DNA of 49,602 nucleotides from Acidimicrobiales bacterium. Its GTDB lineage: Bacteria; Actinomycetota; Acidimicrobiia; Acidimicrobiales; JAUJNH01. This document shows positions 17,418 through 25,634 of this stretch, piece by piece. The first letter of the stretch is position 1, and every line of letters begins with the position of its first letter. Location: the NCBI GenBank assembly GCA_030448245.1, contig JAUJNH010000005.1, positions 61,491-111,092 of the forward strand, given 5' to 3'. The translations under genes were made by a program, and so were the position numbers. Below the pieces are notes generated by a model. The model was not told where the DNA came from, did no database searches, and saw only the letters and a list, made by a program, of their open reading frames with translations.

Positions 17418-18020
17418 ATGTGCGCCGTGCGCACCTTGGTCGAGCAGCCGCGGCGGGCCGGTGACGCGGGAGTGGAGCTGACGCTGATGGTGCTGAGCGT
17501 GTCGACGCTCGGCCTCACCGCCGTCGACCTGGCCTCCGGGGCCGTGGTGCGGGCCGGCGGCGGCCAGCTCGACGACCTCTCACTGCGCCCGTTCGACGTC
17601 GTCAGCGCCCAGCTGGCCGATCGGGCCGAGCCCGGCGACCCCACCCAGCCAGAGGCGGTCGCCCTCGCCGGGCCGCCCCGGCCGCTGCGCCGCCTCGCCC
17701 CCCGCCGGGCCGAGCGGTTGCTGCGCCCCCTCCTCCACCCGGAGTGGACGCACCTCCTCGGCTTCGTCGGCCCGTCGATCCCGTTCTGGGAGCTCGACGG
17801 CACCCGGCCGTCCGTCGCCGTCGTCGCCGCCCCGGCGATGCTGGGTGCCGACGACGACGGGCGCCTCCGCTGCCGCTTCGTGTGGCGCACCCTCGTCCAC
17901 GACCTGCCGGTGGCCACGGCCCGCAGCACCGGTCTCCCGAACGAGGCGACGCGCGTCGTGGTGGCCCTCACGCCCCCGCTCGAGGGCCACTGCTACAAGG
18001 TCGTCACCGGCCTCCTCTGA
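17418..18020 (+). CDS. Hypothetical protein, 200 residues
   Basis: I do not recognise this family. The product begins MCAVRTLVEQPRRAG, has alternating hydrophobic strands (LTLMVLSVSTLGLTAVDLASGAVV), a basic Pro/Arg-rich middle, and a C-terminal half with PEWTHLLGFVGPSIPFWELDG, RCRFVWRTLVHDLPVA and GHCYKVVTGLL. It has no signal peptide or transmembrane helix that stands out. The codon pattern (G/C in third positions throughout) and a purine-rich GGGAGACGAG upstream of ATG 17418 support a real gene. It converges on mobA, and a perfect palindrome TCCGGATCCGGA lies 26 bases after the stop. Confidence 0.65.
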   Translation: MCAVRTLVEQPRRAGDAGVELTLMVLSVSTLGLTAVDLASGAVVRAGGGQLDDLSLRPFDVVSAQLADRAEPGDPTQPEAVALAGPPRPLRRLAPRRAERLLRPLLHPEWTHLLGFVGPSIPFWELDGTRPSVAVVAAPAMLGADDDGRLRCRFVWRTLVHDLPVATARSTGLPNEATRVVVALTPPLEGHCYKVVTGLL

Positions 18021-18123
18021 GCACGGCTGGTCCACCGGTGGCAGATCCGGATCCGGAAGGCCGCCCCGATGCGCCGCCGCGGCTCGACCCCGTTCGACAT
18101 GACCGAGCCGCCGCGCCGGCCGC

Positions 18124-18651
18124 TCAACCCGGCAGGTCGGAGGGGAACGTGACGTTGCGGAGCTCGGCGGCCGTGGCCGGGACCGGTGCCGCCCGCAGGA
18201 TCTCGAGGAGGGGCAGCAGGCGCCGCGTCCCCACCGCCAGCAGGCCGTCGGCCGCGGCGAGCGCCGCCGCCCTCGGGTAGCGGGCGCAGAGCGGCTGGGC
18301 CCGCCCCTGCGGGTCGACGGCCACCGCCGGGGCCGACAGCAGCCTCGCCAGCACCGGGGCGGCACCCGGGAGGTCACAGGCCAGCACGAGCACCTCGTCG
18401 GCGTCACAGGCGGCCAGCCCGGTGGCCAGCGCGTTTAGGGGGCAGTCGGGACCGGGGCGGTCGTCGATCGAGGCGACGGGCAGCGGGACCTCCGCGCGGC
18501 CCACCACGACGACCCGCTGGCAGTGGGCGGCGAGAGCGTCGACGGCCCGCTCGACGAGCGTCTGGCCCTCGAGCAGCACCGTGGCCTTCGGGCGGCCGAA
18601 GCGGGAGCCGGCCCCGCCGGCCAGGACCAGCCCGTCGGGGCGCACCCCCAC
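18124..18651 (-). CDS. mobA: Molybdenum cofactor guanylyltransferase (MobA-like)
   Basis: MobA attaches GMP to molybdopterin to give the guanine dinucleotide cofactor used by formate dehydrogenases and related enzymes. The 175-residue protein has the nucleotidyltransferase motif LAGGAGSRFGRPKA at the N-terminus, DRPGPDCPLNALATGL (substrate and metal region), and LVLACDLPGAAP with the Asp of the family. The length is near the usual 190. It starts 7 bp after the fdhD stop on the same strand and is surely co-transcribed. CTP- or other NTP-transferases of the same fold (MobA/MocA) are the alternative. Confidence 0.88.
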   Translation of the reverse strand: MGVRPDGLVLAGGAGSRFGRPKATVLLEGQTLVERAVDALAAHCQRVVVVGRAEVPLPVASIDDRPGPDCPLNALATGLAACDADEVLVLACDLPGAAPVLARLLSAPAVAVDPQGRAQPLCARYPRAAALAAADGLLAVGTRRLLPLLEILRAAPVPATAAELRNVTFPSDLPG

Positions 18652-18657
18652 CGGGCC

Positions 18658-19461
18658 CTACAGCGGAGCCGGCGAGTAGACGTTCATGCGCGAGCCGCGG
18701 GCGAAGCCGACGAGGGTCAGCCCGGCAGCCTTGGCCGTGCGCACGGCCAAGGCGCTGGGCCCGCTCACGGCCACCAGCAGGCGGAACCCTCCGGCCCACG
18801 CCTTTTGCACCAGCTCGAAGCTGGCCCGGCCGCTCACGTACAGGCCGAAGCTCCCGGCGGGAAGGCGGCCGTCGAGCAGCAGCCGGCCGTTCACCTTGTC
18901 GACGGCGTTGTGGCGGCCGATGTCCTCGCGCACCACCTCGAGGCGGCCGGTGGGCAGGTGGAAGGCCGCAGCGGCGTGCACGGCGCCGGTCCGGGCGAAG
19001 ACGGGCGCGGCGTCGGCCGCGGCGGCGACCACCGCCGCCACCAGGGCCGGGTCGACCTCGCCCAGCGGGTCGAGAGGGGCCAGCCGCAAGCACAGGTCGT
19101 CGATCGCGGTCGACCCGCAGGCCCCGCAGGACGAGGAGACGACCCCGAGCCGCGGCGACGGCACCGGCGCACGGCCACCGGTGCGCACGTCGACCGTGTT
19201 GTAGGTGGTGTCACCCGGGCCGCACGGGCCGTCGCAGTACCGGACCCCCTGGACGGAGGCCCCAGCCAGCAGCCCGTCGGCCAGGCAGAACCCGGCGGCC
19301 AGCTCGAAGTCGTGCCCGGGCGTGCGCATGGTGGTGGCCACCGGATGGCCGTCGAGCCGGATCTCCAGGGGCTCCTCGACCACGAGGTCGTCGGGCGCCG
19401 AGTGGGATGCATCGGGCCCGACGTGGCGCACCAGCGCCTGGGCCACCGGCCCCCGCGTCAC
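18658..19461 (-). CDS. fdhD: Formate dehydrogenase accessory sulfurtransferase FdhD
   Basis: FdhD passes sulfur from a cysteine desulfurase to the molybdenum site of formate dehydrogenase. The 267-residue protein has VVEEPLEIRLDGHPVATTMRTP (split family signature), DFELAAGFCLADGL, the reactive cysteine loop SSSCGACGS (Cys112, Cys115) and the C-terminal GRASFELVQKAWAGG and SGPSALAV. GTG 19461 begins 11 residues before the first conserved strand. Its partnership with mobA implies a molybdenum- or tungsten-dependent formate dehydrogenase elsewhere in the genome; none is in this window. Confidence 0.95.
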   Translation of the reverse strand: MTRGPVAQALVRHVGPDASHSAPDDLVVEEPLEIRLDGHPVATTMRTPGHDFELAAGFCLADGLLAGASVQGVRYCDGPCGPGDTTYNTVDVRTGGRAPVPSPRLGVVSSSCGACGSTAIDDLCLRLAPLDPLGEVDPALVAAVVAAAADAAPVFARTGAVHAAAAFHLPTGRLEVVREDIGRHNAVDKVNGRLLLDGRLPAGSFGLYVSGRASFELVQKAWAGGFRLLVAVSGPSALAVRTAKAAGLTLVGFARGSRMNVYSPAPL

Positions 19462-19509
19462 CGCGTCGGTCCAGGGCGAGAGGAAGCGGGGTGCTCCACC
19501 CCCGCCAGG

Positions 19510-19968
19510 CTAGATCTTCGGAGTCAGGTCCCCGGGCGGCCTGGTGGGGGGCGGCGGGCTCTTGCGGACCGGTGTCCTGGTCCCGCTCTTCGACGCCGCC
19601 CTCGCCTCGCTCTTGGCGGTGGCCGCGCTGGTCGTCTCCGCCTTTGGTGCCGCCTTTTTCGGAGCCGAGACCTTTGGCGCAGCCGAGGCCGCCTTGCTCA
19701 CGAGCTTCTTCGCCGTGCTCTTGGCGCCGCCCTTCTTGCCCGCCTTTTTGGCCGCCTTCCTCGCCGCCTCGGCATCGGCCCACTGCGCGGTGGTGGTGTC
19801 CTCGACCTCGGCGGTGGCGGCGTTCTTCTGCACCGAGCGGATGCCGGCGAGGGCACTCGCCTTGCGCTCGTACGACTCACTGGTGGCCACCACCTGGCCG
19901 TTGGTGGAGAGCAGCACGAACCGGAACTTGCCGGTGCTTCCCTTCTTCAGCTGGAACTTTGCGGGCAC
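19510..19968 (-). CDS. YegP-like DUF1508 protein with a histone-H1-like basic tail
   Basis: Residues 1-60 (KFQLKKGSTGKFRFVLLSTNG, then ESYERKASALAGIRSVQKNA) are a complete DUF1508/YegP domain, a small beta-alpha unit that is usually a whole protein of 55-110 residues. Here it continues into about 90 residues rich in Ala, Lys and Pro (ARKAAKKAGKKGGAKSTAKK and APKKAAPKAE repeats) ending PPPTRPPGDLTPKI. Such tails resemble eukaryotic H1 and actinobacterial nucleoid proteins and would bind DNA or other polyanions. A good GAAGGAG lies 5 bases before GTG 19968. The role is unknown; a nucleoid-associated protein is inferred from the tail only. Confidence 0.8.
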   Translation of the reverse strand: MPAKFQLKKGSTGKFRFVLLSTNGQVVATSESYERKASALAGIRSVQKNAATAEVEDTTTAQWADAEAARKAAKKAGKKGGAKSTAKKLVSKAASAAPKVSAPKKAAPKAETTSAATAKSEARAASKSGTRTPVRKSPPPPTRPPGDLTPKI

Positions 19969-20035
19969 AGCGACTCCTTCGTGGACGGACGACGCCCATC
20001 ATCTTCCTCGCCGGGGGTCGCCGGAAGGGGGATGG

Positions 20036-21034
20036 TCAGGTGGCGCTGCTCCGGTTGCCGCCCCGCCGTCGCCGGTGGCGGCCATCCAGCGCCGAGCGGA
20101 ACCGGTCGGTGGCCAGCGCGACCGCGGTCGACTGGTAGGCCGACTCGGCGATCTCGGCCCACCTGTCGCGGCGCAGGAAGTTCAGGCCGTGCAGCCCGAC
20201 CTCGGCCGCGGTGGGCCGGAGCAGGAGGACCTCGACGTCCCGGGCCCGGGCGTACGCGGTCTCGCGTGCGGTCCAGCGGGTCGGCATCCGGCGCAGCAGC
20301 TGGTGGGCGACGTCCGGAGGGTCGTCCGGTGAGAAGGCCATGGGGACGACGGCGATCACCAGCGTGCAGCTGGCCTTCACCGCCAGGTCGAGGTGGGTGG
20401 TCGAGGCGATCCCGCCGTCGACGAGGAGCCGGCGGCCGATGCGCACCGGGGCGAACACGCCGGGGACTGCGCAGGACGCCAGCACGGCCTGGTGCAGGGT
20501 GGCCCGTGGCGACCCCGGTCGGCCGAAGACCACGCGCCGGCCGCTGATCGTGTCGACCGCCGTCAGGAACACCTCGCGCTGGGGCCAGGTGTCGGCCAGG
20601 CTCTCGGCGAACACGTCGTTGGCAGACGACATCTTCAGCAGGCCGCTGGGCAGGGCGAGGGTGAGGCCGGGGACCTGCGGCATCGGCCAGCGCACCAGCG
20701 ACCGGCCCAGGATCCAGCCCGAGCCCACCACCCGCAGCAGGGCGTCGACCGGCGAGGCGAAGGCGGGCGGCAGCAGCTCGTCGCGGCGGCGGGCGGCCTC
20801 CTCGTCGGTGGCCCCCAGCAGGTTCGGCTGCTCGCCCCGGGCCGAGCGCCACAGGTCCTCGACCGTCCACCCGCTGCGCAGGTGGGCGGCGACGATCGAT
20901 CCGGCCGACGTGCCGACGAGGAGATCGGCTTCGGCGGCATCGACGCCGCCCAGCTCCTTCAGCGCCATGAGCACTCCGGCCTCGTAGGCGAGGCCGGGGG
21001 TGCCGCCCGCGCCGAGGACGACCCCCAGCTTCAC
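20036..21034 (-). CDS. Patatin-like phospholipase
   Basis: This 332-residue protein has the patatin Ser-Asp dyad. The oxyanion-hole segment is LGVVLGAGGTPGLAYEAGVL, the nucleophile elbow GTSAGS contains Ser43, and the catalytic Asp206 is in LLVDGGIAS. Patatins hydrolyse acyl esters of phospholipids or triglycerides. GTG 21034 places the conserved first strand at residue 2; the longer open frame upstream merely mirrors the next gene. There is no signal peptide. The C-terminus is Arg-rich (GRHRRRRGGNRSS), which may favour membrane or nucleic-acid contact. It follows the unknown gene at 21057 with a 22-bp gap and is probably in its operon. Confidence 0.88.
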   Translation of the reverse strand: MKLGVVLGAGGTPGLAYEAGVLMALKELGGVDAAEADLLVGTSAGSIVAAHLRSGWTVEDLWRSARGEQPNLLGATDEEAARRRDELLPPAFASPVDALLRVVGSGWILGRSLVRWPMPQVPGLTLALPSGLLKMSSANDVFAESLADTWPQREVFLTAVDTISGRRVVFGRPGSPRATLHQAVLASCAVPGVFAPVRIGRRLLVDGGIASTTHLDLAVKASCTLVIAVVPMAFSPDDPPDVAHQLLRRMPTRWTARETAYARARDVEVLLLRPTAAEVGLHGLNFLRRDRWAEIAESAYQSTAVALATDRFRSALDGRHRRRRGGNRSSAT

Positions 21035-21056
21035 CCGGTTGACGCCGGGGTCAGGG

Positions 21057-21731
21057 TCAGCGAGGCCCGTGCTTGGCCGCGAGCTGCTCGGCCATGGCCC
21101 ACCCAAAGGCGACGAGCACGTCGCCGCGCTCGACGTCGAGGGGGGCCAGGAAGCTGGCCACGTCCTCGCCGACCGCATCCGGCTTGGCCGCTTCGAAGTC
21201 GAAGACTCCGACCGGCGAGCCGTTGCCGGTGATGACGAACGAGCGGTCGTCGATGCGCCCCTCGGCGCCGAACCGCTTGGCCAGCCGACGGCTCCAAGCC
21301 CGCTCCTCGCCGGTGAGCTTGTGGCCCGGCCGGGGGCAGATGTCCTCGAGCCCCTTGAAGGCGACAAAGGCCGACGGGGAGATCATCCGGGTGCCCACCA
21401 GCACGTCCTCGTCGGGGAAGGCCAGGACGGCCCGCCGGTACTGGTCTCCGATGACGGCCCGCAGCACCGTGTCGCGCTTGGCCGTGCGCCGGAACGACGC
21501 CAGCCCCCACAGGCACGACGGCGTGCCGCCGATGCGCTCGAGGGTGCAGAACCCGAAGCCGCACAGCTTGCCGTTGTCGCGGGCCTGGGTGATGAGCACC
21601 CACTCCTCCCGCGCCTTTGACAGGAGCCCGATGTCGTAGCCGGCAGGGCCGCCAACGCAGATGTCCGCCATCTCCGACAGCTCACCGTCGGAGAGGGCGG
21701 TGCAGTCCTTGGTCTCGACCTCTGTCGCCAT
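21057..21731 (-). CDS. Conserved hypothetical protein, 224 residues
   Basis: I do not recognise the family with confidence. The sequence (SDGELSEMADICVGGPAGYDIGL, EWVLITQARDNGKLCGFGFC, LWGLASFRRTAKRDTVLRAV, then FVAFKGLEDICPRPGHKLTGEE and RSFVITGNGSPVGVFDFEA) has the strand-helix rhythm of a GNAT acetyltransferase, with a possible acyl-CoA loop, but the core motif is not clear. It is cytoplasmic and of even composition. ATG 21731 is used; a purine-rich AAGGAG lies 13 bases upstream, which is rather far. A TTGAC-type palindrome upstream suggests TetR-like control. The patatin gene follows. Confidence 0.65.
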   Translation of the reverse strand: MATEVETKDCTALSDGELSEMADICVGGPAGYDIGLLSKAREEWVLITQARDNGKLCGFGFCTLERIGGTPSCLWGLASFRRTAKRDTVLRAVIGDQYRRAVLAFPDEDVLVGTRMISPSAFVAFKGLEDICPRPGHKLTGEERAWSRRLAKRFGAEGRIDDRSFVITGNGSPVGVFDFEAAKPDAVGEDVASFLAPLDVERGDVLVAFGWAMAEQLAAKHGPR

Positions 21732-21753
21732 CGTCCCGTTGTCACTCCTTGTC

Positions 21754-21769
21754 TTGACTGCCCGGTCAA
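21754..21769. promoter_or_regulatory. TTGAC/GTCAA palindrome upstream of the gene at 21057-21731
   Basis: TTGACTGCCCGGTCAA pairs TTGAC with GTCAA, with one more matched pair inside, and sits 23-38 bases upstream of the ATG. On the minus strand it contains a TTGACC hexamer that would serve as a -35. This shape is typical of TetR-family operators. No TetR gene is in the window. Confidence 0.45.
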
Positions 21770-21815
21770 TGATAGACGCGCCCGAGATGCCTCGGCGGGA
21801 AGCCACCAGGCGCGG

Positions 21816-24800
21816 TCAGACCAGGCAGTCCGGGCCGAAGAGCACGCGCAGCTCGCCGAGGAGGGAGCCGGCCAGGTCGACGGCGAAGGTCGGCGGCAGC
21901 CGCAGCACGAGGGTGTCGACGTGGAGGTACACGGCCGAGTCACCGGGGTGCTCGAGCAGCAGGGCCTTGAGCCGGTCGACGCCGTCCTCGCTGAGCTGGC
22001 CGGCTGGCACCCGCACCCGGAGGGGCGGCCCGCCGTCCAGCACGAGGTCGGGGACCCTGACCTCGAGGCAGATCATCGAGGGCTCGTCGTCGCGGGTGTC
22101 GATGCGGCCCTTCACGCACACGACGGCGTCGTCGACGAGCAGGTGCCCGACGTCGTGCATGGTGCGGGGGAAGACCAGGACCGGGATGGCCGACTGCAGG
22201 TCCTCGAGGCAGAACGTGGCCATCTGCTCGCCCTTGCGGGTGTACTTGCGGGCCAGGCCGGTGATCACGCCGCCCACCCAGCGGCTGTCGCCGCCTCGCC
22301 CGCCGTAGCCGCCGGCGTCGACCGGCGGCTGCTCGCGCAGGTCGGCGATCGTGCAGTCGGTGGCCCGCTTCAGCGCCGCCTCGCACCCGAGGAGCGGGTG
22401 GTCGGACAGGTACAGGCCCAGCATCTCCTTCTCGTGGGCCAGGCGCTCCTTCTTGTCGAACTCGACGTCGGGGATCGGCACCCGGGTGTCGTCGAAGCCG
22501 CCACCGGCGCCGCCGAGGTCGCCGAACAGGCTCATGATCCCCTGGTCGGCCTCCTTGCGCTGCTGGAGCGTGCGGTCGACGACCTGCTCGAACACCTGCA
22601 GCAGGCCCTTGCGGGGGTGGCCGACCTTGTCGAAGGCGCCGGCCTTGATGAGCGACTCGATGGTTCGCTTGTTGAGGGCGAGCGGGTCGACCCGCTGGCA
22701 GAAGTCGTAGAAGTCGCTGAAGCCGCCGTGCCGCTCCCGCTCCTCGACCACCTTTGCGGTCAGCCCCTCGCCGACGTTGCGGATGGCCGACAGCCCGAAG
22801 GGGATGGTGCCGGTGCCGCCCGGGATCGGAGCGCCCACCGTGGACGGGTCGACGTTGGCCACGAAGTCGGACGCCGACGCGCTGATGTCGGGCACCTCGA
22901 CCTCGATCCCCATCGTGCGGCACTCCGACAGGTACACCGCGGTCTTGTCCTTGTCGTCCTTGACCGAGGTGAGCAGGGCGGCGAAGTACTGCACCGGGTA
23001 GTTCGCCTTGAGCCACGCCGTCTGGTAGGCGACGAAGCCGTAGCCGACTGAGTGGCTCTTGTTGAACGCGTAGTCGGCGAACGGCTCGATCATGTCGAAC
23101 AGGTCGTTGCCGAGCTGGGCGCCGTACCCGGTGGCATCGCAGCCGGCCACGAACTTGGCCCGCTCCCGGGCCATGATGTCGCGCTTCTTCTTGCCGGCCG
23201 CCTTGCGGAGGTTGTCGGCCTCCTCCATCGTGAACCCGGCGAAGAGCCGGGCCAGCTGCATCATCTGCTCCTGGTAGACGCACAGGCCGTAGGTGGCGCC
23301 CAGGACCTTCTCGGCATCCGGGTGGAAGTACTGGACGGGCTTGCGGCCGTTCTTGCGGTCGGCGTAGTCGTTGTGCATGTTGGCCGCCATCGGACCGGGC
23401 CGGTACAGGGCGGTGAGGGCGGCGATGTCGTCGAAGCTCGTGGGGGCCAGCGCCCGCATCAGCGCCCGCATCGGCGCCCCCTCGAACTGGAACACCCCGA
23501 TCGACTCGCCCCGGCGCAGCATCTCGAAGGTGCGCTCGTCGTCGAGGGGCAGCCCGTCGACGTCGGGCCGGTGGCCGAGGGTGCGCTCGCACTGGTCGAG
23601 GGTCATCTCGATCACGTCGAGGTTGCGCAGCCCCAGGAAGTCCATCTTGAGCAGGCCCAGCTCCTCGACCCCGCCCATCTCGTACTGGGTGACGATCGGG
23701 GCCTGCTCGAGCGGGGTGGAGGCATCGGGCTTGCGCTGGATGGGGAGGTGCTCGGTGAGGGGCCGGTTGGTGATGACGACGGCGGCGGCGTGGATCGAGT
23801 CGCCCCGGCGCAGGCCCTCGAGCCCCCGGGCGACGTCGACCACCTTCTGCACGTCCGGGTCGGCCTCGTACATGCCCCGCAGCTCGCCGGCCGCCTTGTA
23901 GCCGTCGGCGAACTTCTCGTGCCGGTCGAAGCACGCCCACAGCGGCGTGTCCCGGCCCATCACCAGCGGCGGCATGGCCTTGGCCACCCGGTCGCCGACC
24001 GAGTACGGGAAGCCCAGCACCCGAGCCGCGTCGCGCACCGCGGCCCGCGCCTTTATCGTCGAGAAGGTGATGATCTGAGCCACGTGGTCCCAGCCGTAGC
24101 GCTCGGCCGCGTAGCGGATCATCTCACCCCGGTAGCGCGAGTCGAAGTCCATGTCGATGTCCGGCATCTGCTTGCGGGCCGGGTTGAGGAAGCGCTCGAA
24201 CAGCAGGTCGTAGCGGATCGGGTCGAGGTCGACGATCTTGAGGCAGTACGAGACGCACGACCCGGCGGCCGATCCCCGCCCCGGCCCGACCCGGATCCCT
24301 GACGCCCGGGCGTGGCGGATGAGGTCCCACACCACCAGGAAGTAGGCGGAGAAGCCCATGTCCTCGATGACGCCGAGCTCGTGGTCGACGCGCTGCTGCA
24401 CCTCGTTCCCGTACGCCGCCCCGTACCGGTCGCGGGCGCCCTCCTCGACCAGGTGGCGGAGGTAGGCGGCCTGGCTGGTGAACCCGGCGGGCAGCGGGAA
24501 CGCGGGCAGCTGCGGCTTGCCGAACTCGATCTCGACGTCGGCCCGCTCGGCGATCCACAGCGTGTTGTCGCACGCCTCCGGCAGCTCGGAGAACAGTGAG
24601 CGCATCTCGGCCGCCGACTTCAGGTAGTGCTGGTCGCCCGAGAAGCGGAAGCGGTTGTCGTCGGCGATCAGCGCGCCGGTCTGCACGCACAGCAGGGCGT
24701 CGTGGCCGAGGGCGTCGGCCTGGTGGACGTAGTGGCCGTCGTTGGTGGCCAGCAGCGGCGCCTTGATGCGGCGGGCCAGGCGGACGAGCTGGGGGTTGGT

Positions 24801-25400
24801 GCGGCGCTGGTCGGGGATCCCGTGGTCCTGCAGCTCGACGAACAGCGAGTCGCGACCGAAGATGTCCTGCAGCCGGGCGGCCCGGGTGGCCGCCAGCTCC
24901 TCGTCGCCCTGCAGCAGCGCCTGGAGGACCACGCCGCCCAGGCATCCGGTGGTGGCGATGATCCCCCGGTGGTGCTGCTCGAGCAGCTCCCAGTCGGCCC
25001 GGGGCTTGTAGTAGTACCCGGACAGATAGGCCTCGCTCGAGAGCTTCATGAGGTTCCGGTAGCCCTCGTTGGTCTCGGCGAGCGCGGTGAGGTGGTAGTA
25101 GAGCTTGTTCCCGCCCTCGGCGTCGCCGCCCGAGTCGTCGACCCTGCCGCCGCTGCGCCGGGGCCGCTCGTGGCGGCTCTCGGCGGCCTGGTACAGCTCG
25201 GTGCCGATGACGGGCTTGATGCCCTGGGCCCGGCACTCCTTGTAGAAGTCGAGGACCCCGTACATCACGCCGTGGTCGGTGATGCCCAGCGCGGGCTGGC
25301 CGTCGGCCACCGCGGCGGCGACGACCGCCTGCACCCGGGACGCACCGTCGAGCATCGAGTACTCGGTGTGCTGGTGCAGGTGGGTGAAGGACCCGGCCAC
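21816..25400 (-). CDS. dnaE: DNA polymerase III alpha subunit (replicative DnaE1)
   Basis: The 1194-residue product is the replicative polymerase catalytic subunit. It begins with a PHP domain (FTHLHQHTEYSMLDGA), then the palm with GPGRGSAAGS and the catalytic Asp cluster PDIDMDFDSRYRG (near residue 400). Family blocks that follow include LLKMDFLGLRNLDVIEM, GVFQFEGAPMRAL and YRPGPMAANM. Further on are the fingers (YADYAFNKSHSVGYG, split), a helix-hairpin-helix segment (TIESLIKAGAFD), FDKKERLAHEKEMLGLYLSDHP, and a C-terminal OB-fold region (WVGGVITGLARKYTRKGEQMATF). Length and order match DnaE1 rather than the error-prone DnaE2. GTG 25400 starts next to the PHP domain with AGGAAGAGG just upstream; longer frames run into the repeat region. 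Confidence 0.95.
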   Translation of the reverse strand: MAGSFTHLHQHTEYSMLDGASRVQAVVAAAVADGQPALGITDHGVMYGVLDFYKECRAQGIKPVIGTELYQAAESRHERPRRSGGRVDDSGGDAEGGNKLYYHLTALAETNEGYRNLMKLSSEAYLSGYYYKPRADWELLEQHHRGIIATTGCLGGVVLQALLQGDEELAATRAARLQDIFGRDSLFVELQDHGIPDQRRTNPQLVRLARRIKAPLLATNDGHYVHQADALGHDALLCVQTGALIADDNRFRFSGDQHYLKSAAEMRSLFSELPEACDNTLWIAERADVEIEFGKPQLPAFPLPAGFTSQAAYLRHLVEEGARDRYGAAYGNEVQQRVDHELGVIEDMGFSAYFLVVWDLIRHARASGIRVGPGRGSAAGSCVSYCLKIVDLDPIRYDLLFERFLNPARKQMPDIDMDFDSRYRGEMIRYAAERYGWDHVAQIITFSTIKARAAVRDAARVLGFPYSVGDRVAKAMPPLVMGRDTPLWACFDRHEKFADGYKAAGELRGMYEADPDVQKVVDVARGLEGLRRGDSIHAAAVVITNRPLTEHLPIQRKPDASTPLEQAPIVTQYEMGGVEELGLLKMDFLGLRNLDVIEMTLDQCERTLGHRPDVDGLPLDDERTFEMLRRGESIGVFQFEGAPMRALMRALAPTSFDDIAALTALYRPGPMAANMHNDYADRKNGRKPVQYFHPDAEKVLGATYGLCVYQEQMMQLARLFAGFTMEEADNLRKAAGKKKRDIMARERAKFVAGCDATGYGAQLGNDLFDMIEPFADYAFNKSHSVGYGFVAYQTAWLKANYPVQYFAALLTSVKDDKDKTAVYLSECRTMGIEVEVPDISASASDFVANVDPSTVGAPIPGGTGTIPFGLSAIRNVGEGLTAKVVEERERHGGFSDFYDFCQRVDPLALNKRTIESLIKAGAFDKVGHPRKGLLQVFEQVVDRTLQQRKEADQGIMSLFGDLGGAGGGFDDTRVPIPDVEFDKKERLAHEKEMLGLYLSDHPLLGCEAALKRATDCTIADLREQPPVDAGGYGGRGGDSRWVGGVITGLARKYTRKGEQMATFCLEDLQSAIPVLVFPRTMHDVGHLLVDDAVVCVKGRIDTRDDEPSMICLEVRVPDLVLDGGPPLRVRVPAGQLSEDGVDRLKALLLEHPGDSAVYLHVDTLVLRLPPTFAVDLAGSLLGELRVLFGPDCLV

Positions 25401-25411
25401 GACCCTCTTCC

Positions 25412-25420
25412 TGTGGACAA
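25412..25420 (-). promoter_or_regulatory. DnaA-box-like sequence upstream of dnaE
   Basis: On the minus strand 25420-25412 reads TTGTCCACA, identical to the strong DnaA box described for Streptomyces and mycobacteria. It lies 12 bases upstream of the dnaE GTG. A second, weaker candidate (TAGTCCACC) lies about 15 bases further up. One good box is not an origin; DnaA control of dnaE is an inference. Confidence 0.45.
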
Positions 25421-25468
25421 CCTGTGGGTGGACTACATGGGTGTGATTCCCCCCTGACGGTAGCGTAC

Positions 25469-25551
25469 GGGGGGAGGCCAGGCCCTCCCCCCGACCCCCT
25501 CCCACGCGGCCTGCGCGGCACTCGGGTTGTCGGGCCGGCAGAGCCGGCCCT
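25469..25551 (+). repeat. Left arm of a long inverted repeat flanking the HisKA gene
   Basis: The inner 27 bases (25525-25551) match the reverse complement of 25929-25955 at 26 positions. A further 56 bases outward (25469-25524) match the other arm at about three quarters of positions with one gap, by hand alignment. Within the core GGGCCGGC (25532-25539) and GCCGGCCC (25543-25550) form a perfect 8-bp stem with an AGA loop, so this arm can also act as a terminator. The outer part is rich in CCCTCCC blocks. Confidence 0.75.
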
Positions 25552-25622
25552 CTACCGTGCCGAGCCTTCGACGAGTCCCAAAGCCCAGCCCAGCGACGAG
25601 GAGGTGCTCAGGGCCTGAGGGC

Positions 25623-25628
25623 TACCCT
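25623..25628 (+). promoter_or_regulatory. Candidate -10 box of the HisKA gene
   Basis: TACCCT ends 6 bases before ATG 25635, the same spacing seen for the merR, menE and HNH genes, and implies a leaderless transcript starting inside the inverted-repeat element. No -35 is evident. Confidence 0.4.
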
Positions 25629-25634
25629 GCGACG

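Noticed and set aside
18046..18057. Perfect palindrome TCCGGATCCGGA
   Set aside because: It lies between convergent genes where no promoter is expected, and short CG/GATC palindromes are frequent in this composition. It may be part of a terminator but there is no further evidence.
18069..18152. 27-codon ORF (MRRRGSTPFDMTEPPRRPLN...) between the unknown gene and mobA
   Set aside because: It overlaps the mobA 3' end, has no ribosome site and no hydrophobic or conserved feature, so there is no support for translation.
25412..25440. Possible replication origin near dnaE because of a DnaA box
   Set aside because: Only one good box is visible, there is no cluster of boxes or AT-rich unwinding element, and dnaA, dnaN or gyrase genes are absent.
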